From contig CAWGUD010000001.1 in the NCBI GenBank assembly GCA_963825685.1, positions 1 through 64,000 of the forward strand: a stretch of 64,000 nt of DNA, written 5' to 3'. The DNA is from JAOUEA01 sp963825685 (lineage in GTDB: Bacteria > Actinomycetota > UBA4738 > HRBIN12). Below, in pieces: positions 27,269 to 35,800 of this stretch. The notes beneath the pieces were generated by a model. That model did no database searches. It was not told the origin of the DNA and saw only the letters and a program-made list of their open reading frames with translations. The position numbers and the translations under genes are program-made. The stretch's first letter is position 1; every line of letters begins with the position of its first letter.

Positions 27269-28162
27269 CTACGCCGCGTCGGCCAGGACCCGCTCGAGGA
27301 TGTCGGCCCCCTCGACGATGTCCTCCCCGAGGTAGGTGCCGGGCACGTCCTTGCGGGCGGCCGGCGGCCCGAACGCCGCCCCGGCATAGAACGCGTGCAC
27401 GCCGGGCAGTGCGTCGGCTGCCGTGATCGCCTCGACCGCGGGCCTGCGGGTGACGCTGCGCTGGCTCGTCACGACCGCGCCGCGCGCCTCGGCGGCCCGC
27501 ACGGCGGCGACGAGCGAGCTCACGGGCGTGAGCGGGCCGAGCGTGCGGATCGACCAGCCCCGGCGGGCGAGCACGACGCCGAACGCCTCGAGGCCGATCG
27601 TGTGCAGGTCCTTCGGGCCGCAGGCGAGCACGAGCGGGAACGGGCGGAACGGCGCCGGCGCCATCGCCGACTGGCGAGCGAGCCAGACCCGCACGGCCTC
27701 GGTGGCCAGGTGCTCGTGCGCCGTGTCGCAGACCCCCGCCTTCCACCGGCTGCCCATCTCGCGCATCGCGGGCAACGCGACATCGCGCATCGTCTCCTCC
27801 ACCCCCAACGACTCCGCGCCCGTCATCAAGACCTCACGGAGCTTGGTGGGGTCGAGCCGCATCGCCGACTCGAGGAACCGATCGAGCAGCTCGGTGCGGG
27901 GACGGTCCTGTGTGGCGTAGCGCCTGACGATGTCGACCGCCTCGCCGGCGGAGTGACCACGGGTGATCTCGTCGCGCATCATGCGCAGCTGGTCGATCTC
28001 GTCCACGGAGTATCGTCGGTGCTTGCCCTGGGTCCGCGCCGGCACGGGGAACCCGTAGCGGCGTTCCCAGGAGCGGATCGTCGGCACGGGGATGCCGAGT
28101 AGGGACGAGACCGCCGCGATCGTCATGCTGGGCCCTTGCGCGGTCTTCTGCATCGGTTCCAT
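27269..28162 (-). CDS. MerR-type regulator with C-terminal B12-binding domain (CarH/LitR-like)
   Basis: A 297-residue regulator. An N-terminal MerR winged helix (IAAVSSLLGIPVPTIRSWERRYGF) is followed by a four-helix cap with W-x9-EH (W140, E150, H151), the AdoCbl contact motif of CarH, and a Rossmann B12 domain with DLHTIG (D185, H187 as lower ligand). CarH and LitR use AdoCbl to sense light; some relatives only sense B12. After W140 comes Lys, where CarH of Thermus has His. The ATG at 28162 lies 6 nt after a TATCCT box, so the mRNA is probably leaderless. It is convergent with the corrinoid operon. Confidence 0.88.
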   Translation of the reverse strand: MEPMQKTAQGPSMTIAAVSSLLGIPVPTIRSWERRYGFPVPARTQGKHRRYSVDEIDQLRMMRDEITRGHSAGEAVDIVRRYATQDRPRTELLDRFLESAMRLDPTKLREVLMTGAESLGVEETMRDVALPAMREMGSRWKAGVCDTAHEHLATEAVRVWLARQSAMAPAPFRPFPLVLACGPKDLHTIGLEAFGVVLARRGWSIRTLGPLTPVSSLVAAVRAAEARGAVVTSQRSVTRRPAVEAITAADALPGVHAFYAGAAFGPPAARKDVPGTYLGEDIVEGADILERVLADAA

Positions 28163-28198
28163 ACGGTCAGGATAGGTTTGACCAGTAGCGAAGGTCAA
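28163..28198 (-). promoter_or_regulatory. promoter and likely operator of the MerR-B12 gene
   Basis: On the minus strand, TTGACC (28198-28193), an 18-nt spacer and TATCCT (28174-28169) form a good promoter, with the ATG 6 nt further. Half-sites GGTCA (28165-28169), TGACC (28179-28183) and GGTCA (28193-28197) alternate with exactly 9 nt between them. They overlap both promoter elements, as an autorepressor's operator would. Confidence 0.65.
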
Positions 28199-28293
28199 CG
28201 GATGGCTGCATAGATTCGGCCCTGAACCCATGCAGTCGTGAATGGGATAGTGGTCCACATGCATGAGGGAACGACGATGGAGCGGACCCCGCG

Positions 28294-29428
28294 ATGCTGA
28301 GGCTGGCCCTCGCGGAGATCCGGCGCGCGAAGCTGCGCTTCGGGCTGTTGATCGGCGCCGTCGCGCTGCTCGTCTTCCTGATCCTGTTCCAGCAGACGCT
28401 CGCGGCCGGCCTGCTCGGGTCCTTCACCGGAGGGCTCGAGAACCAGTCGGCCGAGGTCCTCGTCTTCAACGCCGACGCCCGAGGAGCCGTCGAGGGAAGC
28501 GTCGTGACGCCGGATCAGGTGGACGCGGTCGCCCAGGTCGACGGCGTGGCCCGGGCGGAGCCGTTGGGAGAGGGGACGTTCACCGCCGACGTGGGCGAGG
28601 GCGAGCTCGTCGACACGACGGTCTTCGGCTTCGTGCTCGGCGGGCCTGGAGAGCCCACCACCCTGGTCGAGGGCCGGCTCCCCGAGCGCGACGGCGAGGC
28701 GGTCGCGAGCGACGTGGACGCCGATGCCGGTTTCGGCATCGGCGACGTGGTCAGCATCGTGCCCGGCGACGTGCCGGTCGAGATCGTCGGCCTCGCGAGC
28801 GACGCGCAGTTCAGCGTGCAGCCCACCCTGTACACGACCTACGCGACGTACGAGCAGCTCGTCGTGGCGGGCAATCCCGAGGCGCCGTCGGTGCTGCCGA
28901 CCCTCGTGGCCGTGCAGCCCGAACCCGGCATCGACCCCGAGGCGCTCGCCGCCTCGATCGACGAGGCGGTCGAGGGTGTCGACGCGAGCGACGTGGCGAC
29001 GGCGATCGAGAACCTGCCGGGCGTCGGATCGATCACGCAGTCGTTCGCGGTGATCCTGCTGCTCGCGTTCATCGTGGTCGTGCTCGTCACGTGGGTGTTC
29101 TTCCTGATCCTCACGGTGCAGAAGACGTCGTCGCTCACCCTGCTGCGCGCGGTCGGCGCGAGCACCTGGTTCCTGCTGGCGAACATCGCCCTGCAGGTCG
29201 CGATCGTCGCGGTCGCCGGCATCGCGCTCGCCGCAGGCCTGCTGTGGCTCGCGACGCGCGGGGGGAGCGGCGGCCTCGAGGTCACGGCGCGACCCGGGCC
29301 TGATCCTGCGCACGGGGGCGGCGATCCTCGTGCTCGCCCTCGTCTCGTCGATCGCGTCGATGCGCCGCGTCGCCCGCCTCGATCCCGCCGCCGCGACCCA
29401 GCGCCAGGCCGGAGGTGGCCTCGAGTGA
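28294..29428 (+). CDS. FtsX-like ABC transporter permease, first subunit (frameshifted)
   Basis: About 377 residues of the MacB/DevC permease type. There is an N-terminal helix (LLIGAVALLVFLILFQQTL), a large extracytoplasmic domain, and FtsX helices starting at SFAVILLLAFIVVVLVTWVFF with TLLRAVGAS. One extra base near 29290 separates this from the ending RRDPGLILRTGAAILVLALV...LDPAAATQRQ, which stops at 29426-29428 and overlaps the next gene by 4 nt. With the second permease and the ATPase it forms a complete three-gene exporter. It is divergent from the MerR-B12 gene. Confidence 0.82.
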
Positions 29429-30525
29429 AGACCGCGTGGAAGGAGCTGATCCGCAAGCCCGCCCGCTTCCTCACCGCCGGCGGCGCCCTGACCCTGATCG
29501 TGGTCCTGATCCTGCTGCTGGGCGGGCTGCTCGACGGTCTGTTCCTGGGAGCCACGCGGGCGCTCGATGCGCAGTCGGCCGGGGTGTTCGTGTTCAGCCG
29601 TGAGGCGAACGACTCGTTCTTCCGGTCGAGGATCGACGCGTCGACGCGCGAGCAGGTCGCGGCCGTGCCCGGGGTCGACACCGTGACCGGCCTCAGCGTG
29701 GTGCAGCAGCCCATCCGAGCCGCCGGCGTCGACGAGGTGCTCGACGCCGCGATGTTCGCCTACGAGGCGCCGAACGAGCGCGTGCCCGCCCCGCCGGCGA
29801 CGGGGGAGGCCTGGTTCGATCGTTCGTTCGCCGACGAGGGCATCGAAGCCGGCGAGACGGTGGGCTTCGGCTCGAGCCGCACCGAGGTGACGGTCGCCGG
29901 CTTCGTCGACGGCACGACGTTCCAGCTGCAGGGCGCGGTCTGGATGGACCCGGAGACCTGGAACACGGTCGTTCGAGAGAACCTGCCGGCCGCCACCCTC
30001 GGTGGCGGGGCGTCGCAGGTGCTCCTCGTCACCGGAGATGCCGGCGTCGATGCCGGTTCGCTCGCCCGCGATATCGACGGGCAGGTGCCCGGCGTCTCGG
30101 CGCTCACGAAGCAGGACGCGATCCTCGGGCTGCCGGGGGTGAGCGACCAGCAGAGCATCTTCGTGGCGATCATCACCGTCACGTTCGTGGTCGCCGGGCT
30201 CGTGGTGGCGTTGTTCTTCGCGCTGCTCACGCTCGAGCGGGTCGGCTTCTTCGGCGTGCTGAAGGCCGTGGGCACCTCGTCGCGGTCGATCGCCGCCGGC
30301 CTCAGCCTGCAGGCCGTGCTGATCGCGCTCGGCGCCTTCCTCGTGGGCGGCGCCATCACCCTGGGCCTGGCCGCCGTGATCCCCGACGCGATCCCGCTCG
30401 ACCTGGAGATCCGCCGGGCCGTGATCACGATCGTCGGCCTCATCGTCACCGCGCTGATCGGCAGCGCGATCTCGTTCCGCCGGGTCGTGCGCATCGACCC
30501 CGCCACCGCCGTAGGAGGAAGCTGA
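29425..30525 (+). CDS. FtsX-like ABC transporter permease, second subunit
   Basis: A 366-residue permease starting at GTG 29425 (VKTAWKELIRKPARFL), coupled to the first subunit by GTGA. It has an N-terminal helix (ALTLIVVLILLLGGLLDGLF), an extracytoplasmic domain, and three C-terminal FtsX helices with GFFGVLKAVGTSSRSIAAG. The two permeases are related but clearly diverged, so the transporter is probably heterodimeric. Cargo unknown; related systems export lipids, peptides or heterocyst glycolipids. Confidence 0.85.
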   Translation: MKTAWKELIRKPARFLTAGGALTLIVVLILLLGGLLDGLFLGATRALDAQSAGVFVFSREANDSFFRSRIDASTREQVAAVPGVDTVTGLSVVQQPIRAAGVDEVLDAAMFAYEAPNERVPAPPATGEAWFDRSFADEGIEAGETVGFGSSRTEVTVAGFVDGTTFQLQGAVWMDPETWNTVVRENLPAATLGGGASQVLLVTGDAGVDAGSLARDIDGQVPGVSALTKQDAILGLPGVSDQQSIFVAIITVTFVVAGLVVALFFALLTLERVGFFGVLKAVGTSSRSIAAGLSLQAVLIALGAFLVGGAITLGLAAVIPDAIPLDLEIRRAVITIVGLIVTALIGSAISFRRVVRIDPATAVGGS

Positions 30526-31196
30526 TGCCCGCGTTGACGCTGCAGGACGTTCGCAAGACGTACGGATCGGGCGACACCGAGGTCGTCGCCCTCGACCACG
30601 CGTCGCTCGACGTCGCCGGCGACGAGATGGTCGCGCTCGTCGGTCCGTCGGGGTCGGGCAAGACGACGCTGCTCTCGATCGCGGGCGGACTGCTCGCCCC
30701 GACCGAGGGCACGGTGCGGGTCGGACCCCACGAGATCAGCGGCTACGGCAGGAAGGAGCTCACGCGGTTCCGTCGCGAGTTCGTCGGGTTCGTGTTCCAG
30801 GGTGCGAACCTCGTGCCGTTCCTCACCGCGAAGGAGAACCTGCTCGTCGTCGGCGACCTCGCGGGGAACACGGGCCGCTCGGCCGAGCAGCGGGCGCTCA
30901 CCCTGCTCGAGGAGCTCGGCCTCGCCCACCGGGTCGACAACCTCCCGGGCCAGCTCTCGGGCGGCGAGCGCCAGCGCGTCGCGATCGGTCGAGCGCTGAT
31001 GAACGAGCCCGAGCTCGTGCTGTTCGACGAGCCCACGAGCGCGCTCGACTCGAAGCTCGGCGAGCAGGTGATGGAGCTGATCCGCGACGAGGTGAAGGGT
31101 CGCGGAACGGCGGCCGTCGTGGTCACCCACGACACGCGCATGACGCACTACGCGGATCGCGTCGTCGAGATCAGCGACGGCCGACTGGCGGCCTGA
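30525..31196 (+). CDS. ABC transporter ATP-binding protein (MacB/DevA/LolD type)
   Basis: A 223-residue ATPase with Walker A GPSGSGKT (residues 40-47), the Q-loop FVFQGANLVP, signature LSGGERQRVAIGRAL, Walker B LVLFDEPTSALDS and H-loop VVVTHD. AGGAGG precedes the ATG, which overlaps the upstream stop by one base (TGATG). It powers the two FtsX-like permeases in a tripartite-type or mechanotransmission exporter. Confidence 0.92.
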   Translation: MPALTLQDVRKTYGSGDTEVVALDHASLDVAGDEMVALVGPSGSGKTTLLSIAGGLLAPTEGTVRVGPHEISGYGRKELTRFRREFVGFVFQGANLVPFLTAKENLLVVGDLAGNTGRSAEQRALTLLEELGLAHRVDNLPGQLSGGERQRVAIGRALMNEPELVLFDEPTSALDSKLGEQVMELIRDEVKGRGTAAVVVTHDTRMTHYADRVVEISDGRLAA

Positions 31197-31240
31197 CCCT
31201 TCGGACGGATCGCGATCGGCGCGGCCCTGGCCGACAACCT

Positions 31241-31819
31241 TCATCGCCCACCGAGCTGTCGATATCGGAAGCACGACACGACGTGGTCGTTGACGAGGCC
31301 GCACGCCTGCATGAACGCGTAGCAGACCGTCGGGCCGACGAAGCGGAAGCCTCGACGCTTCAGGTCCTTCGACATCGCGCGTGAGGTGTCGGTCTCGGCG
31401 GGGATGTCGCCGAGGCCCTGCCACCGGTTCACCAGGGGAGCGCCGTCGACGAAGGACCACAGCAGCGCGTCGAGGGAGCCGAGCTCGTCTTGCACGTCGA
31501 GCACGGCGCGAGCGTTCACCACCGTGGACTCCACCTTGAGTCGGTTGCGGACGATGCTCGGGTCGGTGAGGAGACGCTCGACCTTCGACGGGGAGTAGCG
31601 CGCGACCTTCGAGGGATCGAAGCCACCGAACGCCCGCCGATACCCCTCGCGCTTGTTGAGGATCGTCGACCAGCTCAGGCCGGCCTGTGCGCCCTCGAGC
31701 GTGAGCATCTCGAACAGGTGCACGTCGTCGTGGACGGGCACGCCCCACTCCTCGTCGTGGTAGGCGAGGTAGCGGGGCTGATCGAGGGGCGCCCACTCGC
31801 AGCGGGTCGGTTCATCCAC
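31241..31819 (-). CDS. tag: DNA-3-methyladenine glycosylase I
   Basis: A 192-residue base-excision repair enzyme that removes 3-methyladenine. From the GTG at 31819 it reads DEPTRCEWA, with C7 and H21 (YHDEEWG) and the late VNDHVVSCFRY forming the C-H-H-C zinc site of Tag. The middle has TLEGAQAGLSWSTILNKREGYR and FVGPTVCYAFMQACG, both family hallmarks. I prefer GTG 31819 to the ATG at 31858 because TACGCT lies 6 nt before the GTG and the upstream one runs into a terminator hairpin. Confidence 0.92.
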   Translation of the reverse strand: MDEPTRCEWAPLDQPRYLAYHDEEWGVPVHDDVHLFEMLTLEGAQAGLSWSTILNKREGYRRAFGGFDPSKVARYSPSKVERLLTDPSIVRNRLKVESTVVNARAVLDVQDELGSLDALLWSFVDGAPLVNRWQGLGDIPAETDTSRAMSKDLKRRGFRFVGPTVCYAFMQACGLVNDHVVSCFRYRQLGGR

Positions 31820-31861
31820 GAGCGGAGCGTACCGGCAGGCGCCGACACGTCGAGACATGGA

Positions 31862-31893
31862 AGAGGGGAGGCCGCGGGCACGGCCTCCCCTCT
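31862..31893. terminator. strong hairpin after the repeat-protein gene
   Basis: AGAGGGGAGGCCG (31862-31874), loop CGGGCA, CGGCCTCCCCTCT (31881-31893): a perfect 13-bp stem. It lies 26 nt downstream of the repeat protein's stop on the minus strand. There is no long T run, as is usual in GC-rich actinobacteria. Confidence 0.7.
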
Positions 31894-31918
31894 GATCGAG
31901 CGGCGTCGCTCAGCTGGC

Positions 31919-32456
31919 TCAGGTGTTGCTGCCGCCACCCGAGTTGCTCTCCCCGCCGCCGCCGCCGCCACCGCCGCCGCCGGAGTTGCTCGCTCCACCG
32001 CCGCCACCACCGCCGCCGCCGGAGTTGCTCGCGACGTAGCTGTTGTTGCCGCCACCGGTGCCGTCGTTGCCGGCCGTGTCGTCGCCGTCGATCGCCACCA
32101 CTGGTGCCGTCGTTCCCGCGGGTGGCGTCGCCGTCGCCCTGATGGCTGGCGCTCCACGCGCCACCGCCGGTGCCGTCGTTGCCGTTGGTGTTGTCGCCGT
32201 CACCGCTCCACGCGGCCTTCCACGTGTTGTTGCCGCCGCCGGTGCCGTCGTTGCCGCGGGTGCTGTCCCCGTCACCGTCGTCGTCATCGTCGTCGGTGCC
32301 GTCGACCTCGGTGGTGGCATCCTCGTCGCGACGCACCGCGTCGTCGTCGAGGGAGATCGGCGAGACGCCGTTGGCGTCCTGGTCCGGCACGCTCACCAAC
32401 GCGACGCCGGCCACCAGGACGACGATGCCTGCTGCGATCGCTACCTTCGTCCACAT
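31919..32456 (-). CDS. acidic, glycine/asparagine-rich repeat protein with signal anchor (frameshifted)
   Basis: About 178 residues after correcting one indel near 32100. The N-terminus is a signal peptide or anchor (VAIAAGIVVLVAGVALVSV), then an Asp-rich linker, then four imperfect repeats of DGDxTxGNDGTGGGNN spaced by short aromatic-containing segments (TWKAAWS, AWSASHQ, SYVASN), and a poly-Gly/Ser/Asn tail. The repeats recall calcium-binding or wall-associated low-complexity proteins, but I know no family. GGAAGGAG precedes the ATG. Repetitive DNA makes this gene prone to assembly error. Confidence 0.6.
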
Positions 32457-32551
32457 CGTCGATCACTCCTTCCACGGGCCGCTTGTCGGCCTCGTGAGTC
32501 GAACCTAGCCATGCGCCGTGAGAGGTCGGTGAGCTCGGGGTGAGGCTCCTC

Positions 32552-33488
32552 TCACGGTCGTGCCTTGGGCTTCCAGGCCCGCACCCGGACCTTGCCGAGC
32601 ACGGGCTGCGGGGGGATCGCCTCGGTCAGCGGATCGAGCTCGGCCACGATCTCGGCCGCCGTCGGGCGGTCGCTCGGGCGCCGCGACATCGCGGCGGTCA
32701 CCAGCGACGAGAGGGGATCGGGCACGTCGCGGGGCAACGGCGCCGGATCGAGCACGAGCTGCGGGAACCGCGCCTCGCCGCTCGCGGTGCGGTCGCCGTC
32801 GGGGAACGGGCGGGTGCCCGCGAGCGCCTCGTGCATCGTGACACCGAGTCCCCACACGTCGGTCGCGTGGCCCATCTCGTGGGCCAGCCCGGTGCCGCAT
32901 TGTTCCGGCGCCATGTACCGATCGGTGCCGACCGGATGGGTCGTCGTCCGCGCACGCTCGATGGTCCGCGCCACGCTCAGGTCGATCAGGCGCGGCGGCG
33001 GCGCCATCATCACGTTCTTGGGCTTCACGTCGAGGTGCAGGACGCCGGTCGTCGCGATGTAGTGGATCGCCGAGGCGAGCTGCAGCACCAGGGGGATCGC
33101 CTGCTCGATGCCCAGGCGACCCTGCCGCCTGATCAGCGTCGACAGGCGGGGACCCTCGACGAGCTCCAGCACGATGTGCGGACGCTCGCCGTCGAGCGCG
33201 ACGTCGAAGCACCGCGGGAAGGACGGGTGCGAGAGGCGACCGAGCGCACTCGGCCTCCGCCGCGAGGGCCGCGCGCGCGCGATCGTCGTCGACCGAGCCC
33301 GGCTGCAGCATCTTCACGGCCACGATGCCGAGGATCGTGTCGTCCCACGCCGCGTACACGTCGTGCACGTTGCTGGAGCCCAACAGGCGCACGGCGGTCC
33401 GGCCGGGCGCGATCTGCTCGCCCTCGGCCAGGTCCCATCCGCGCGACTCGGCGGGGACCGGCGCGCGTTCGGCTCGTCCGATCCTCAT
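32552..33488 (-). CDS. cytoplasmic Ser/Thr protein kinase (frameshifted)
   Basis: About 311 residues after removing one inserted T near 33249. The kinase lobes show VAVKML (K59), the catalytic loop HLDVKPKNVM (D153, N158), RLIDLSVAR where DLS replaces DFG, GTDRYMAPEQ and DVWGLGVTMHEALAG. There is no transmembrane helix or PASTA domain, so it is soluble. The C-terminal tail is short and basic. It sits between the acidic repeat protein (downstream) and a divergent two-component system. Target unknown. Confidence 0.82.
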
Positions 33489-33587
33489 GCACACAGCCTC
33501 GTCGCGGGCGGTGAGACCCGAGTGAGGCCCGCATGAGAGTTCCCTCATGCAGGCGGTCTGCAGCCCTCGCGCCCGCACCGCCGTGGA

Positions 33588-35135
33588 ATGATGAGGGGCC
33601 GGCGCACCGGACCCCGGCATCACGCGATGCAGACCGAGACCCCTACCCCCAGTCGTGACGACGCGCCGCCGTCGGTGCCCGAGGCGCCGGTCGACCGCGA
33701 CGCGTCGCCCCGGCGTGTGTTCTGGGGCTTGCGGGCGCGCATCGTGTTCTGGTCGATCCTCGGTCTCGCCGTCGCGGTGCTGGCCGGGGTGCTCGTCGTG
33801 CGGCAGGCCTTCCTCGTGCAGCTCGACAATCGGATCGACGACGCGCTCGTGCAGGAAGCCGACGAGCTTCGGAGCCTGAGCCGAGGACGGGACCCGCTCA
33901 CCGGGGAGCGATTCGACGACGACGTACGGCGCATCTTCGAGGTCTTCCTCGATCGGAACGTTCCCTCGCGGAACGAGGCCTATCTCGCGTTCGTCGACGG
34001 GCGGCTGATCGAGCGTCGCGACGCCGTGGCCAGCTCGTCCGGGCTCACCGACCACGCGGACCTCATGGACCGCTGGTCGTCGCTCGAGACCTCCGAGCGC
34101 GGCCGCATCGACACCGTCGCCGGCACGGTCGATTACCTCGCCGTGCCGATCGACGCCGGTGGTGAGGTGCTCGGCGTCTTCGTGATCGCGCATTTCCGCG
34201 ACCTCGAGACCGCCCAACTGACCAGCGCCGTGAACGCGGCGATCGAGGTCGGCCTGATCGTGCTGCTGATCGGCTCGGTGATCGCGTGGCGCATCGCCGA
34301 GAGCGTCCTGCGACCGGTGCGGGCGGTGACGACGACGGCGAGGCGCATCTCGACCGGCGCCGACCTCACCGAACGCCTCCCCGTGACCGGACACGACGAG
34401 CTCGCCGAGCTGTCGTCGACGTTCAACGGCATGCTCGACGAGCTCGAGGAAGCGTTCGATACGCAGCAGCGGTTCGTCGACGACGCCGGGCACGAGCTGC
34501 GCACGCCGATCACCGTGATCCGTGGCCACCTCGACCTGATGGGCGACGATCCCGAGGATCGTCGGGCGACCCTCGTGCTGATCGACGACGAGCTCGAGCG
34601 CATGCACCGCATCGTGAACGACCTGCTCACGCTCGCGAAGGCGGAACGGGCCGATTTCCTGCGGCTCGGGCCGGTCGACCTCGCGGCTCTCACCGAGGAG
34701 GTGCACGCGAAGGCCGAGGCGCTCGGCGAGCGCGGCTGGCGTCTCGGCGGCGTCGGCCGCGGCATCGTGATCGCGGACCGACAGCGCCTCACCCAGGCGA
34801 TGATGCAGCTCGCGCAGAACGCGGTGCAGCACACGGCCCCAGGCGACGAGATCGAGATCGGCTCGCGCGTGCTCGGTGCCGAGGCGGAGCTGTGGGTCCG
34901 CGACACGGGCGAGGGCATCGCGCCCGAGGAGGTCGAGCGCATCTTCGACCGGTTCGCGCGAGGCGGACGCAAACGGGCGTCCGACGGGGCCGGGCTCGGG
35001 CTCTCGATCGTGCGGGCGATCGCCGAGGCGCACCACGGGCGCGTCGCGGTGACGAGCCAACCGGGCGAGGGGAGCCGCTTCGTCATCGTCGTGCCGGTCG
35101 ATCAGCCGCTGGACGCGCCCGAGGAGCCCGCATGA
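33588..35135 (+). CDS. membrane sensor histidine kinase
   Basis: An orthodox kinase of about 500 residues with two transmembrane helices (IVFWSILGLAVAVLAGVLVV and VGLIVLLIGSVIAWRIA) around an extracytoplasmic sensor of about 130 residues. Then come a HAMP linker (LRPVRAVTTTARRIS), the phosphoacceptor histidine in DDAGHELRTPITVI, and ATPase motifs QLAQNAVQHT, RDTGEGIAPEE and DGAGLGLSIVRAIAEAHHG. The start could be ATG 33588 or 33627; neither has a clear Shine-Dalgarno sequence. The stop overlaps the response regulator start (ATGA). Signal unknown. Confidence 0.88.
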   Translation: MMRGRRTGPRHHAMQTETPTPSRDDAPPSVPEAPVDRDASPRRVFWGLRARIVFWSILGLAVAVLAGVLVVRQAFLVQLDNRIDDALVQEADELRSLSRGRDPLTGERFDDDVRRIFEVFLDRNVPSRNEAYLAFVDGRLIERRDAVASSSGLTDHADLMDRWSSLETSERGRIDTVAGTVDYLAVPIDAGGEVLGVFVIAHFRDLETAQLTSAVNAAIEVGLIVLLIGSVIAWRIAESVLRPVRAVTTTARRISTGADLTERLPVTGHDELAELSSTFNGMLDELEEAFDTQQRFVDDAGHELRTPITVIRGHLDLMGDDPEDRRATLVLIDDELERMHRIVNDLLTLAKAERADFLRLGPVDLAALTEEVHAKAEALGERGWRLGGVGRGIVIADRQRLTQAMMQLAQNAVQHTAPGDEIEIGSRVLGAEAELWVRDTGEGIAPEEVERIFDRFARGGRKRASDGAGLGLSIVRAIAEAHHGRVAVTSQPGEGSRFVIVVPVDQPLDAPEEPA

Positions 35136-35800
35136 GCCACGTGCTGATCGTCGAGGACGAGGAGCGCATCGCCGCGTTCCTCGACAAGGGGCTGCGTGCG
35201 AACGGCTTCACGACCGTCGTGGCGCCGACGGGGGAGCAGGCGCTCGCTCAGCTCCGCGCCGACTCGTTCGACGTGGTGATCCTCGACATCGGCCTGCCGG
35301 GGATCGACGGCTACGAGGTGCTGCGCGAGCTCCGGTCCTGGGACCCGGCGATCCAGGTCGTGATGCTCACCGCACGCGACGAGGTCGACGACACCGTGCA
35401 CGGGCTCGAGGGCGGCGCCGACGACTACGTGACGAAGCCGTTCCGCTTCGAGGAGCTGCTCGCTCGCATCCGCGCCCGGCTGCGGAGCGAGCGCGCGACC
35501 ACCTCGACCACGATCGAGGCCGGCGACTGCGTGCTCGACCTTCGCACCCGGCGGCTGCGCGTCGACGGCACGGAGGTCGAGCTCACCGCGCGGGAGTTCA
35601 CGCTCGCCGAGACGTTCTTCAGCCATCCCGGACAGGTGCTGAGCCGGGAGCAGCTGCTGAGCCGTGTCTGGGGGTTCGACTACGACCCGGGCTCGAACGT
35701 GGTCGACGTCTACGTGGGCTACCTGCGGAAGAAGGTCGGCAACGACCGCATCGCCACCGTGCGCGGCATGGGCTACCGCTTCGACCCGTCGCCCGCCTGA
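35132..35800 (+). CDS. OmpR/PhoB-family response regulator
   Basis: A 222-residue regulator with a receiver domain (acidic pair at E8-D9, phospho-acceptor D52 in VVILDIGLPG, K102) and a C-terminal winged helix (VELTAREFTLAETFF, VVDVYVGYLRKKV). It is the partner of the coupled kinase. Its last 28 nt overlap, on the opposite strand, the end of the aminotransferase gene. Confidence 0.92.
   Translation: MSHVLIVEDEERIAAFLDKGLRANGFTTVVAPTGEQALAQLRADSFDVVILDIGLPGIDGYEVLRELRSWDPAIQVVMLTARDEVDDTVHGLEGGADDYVTKPFRFEELLARIRARLRSERATTSTTIEAGDCVLDLRTRRLRVDGTEVELTAREFTLAETFFSHPGQVLSREQLLSRVWGFDYDPGSNVVDVYVGYLRKKVGNDRIATVRGMGYRFDPSPA

Noticed and set aside
31919..32320. CRISPR array in the repeat region
   Set aside because: Repeats are coding, short, unequal and GC-rich with a clear protein pattern; no spacer structure.
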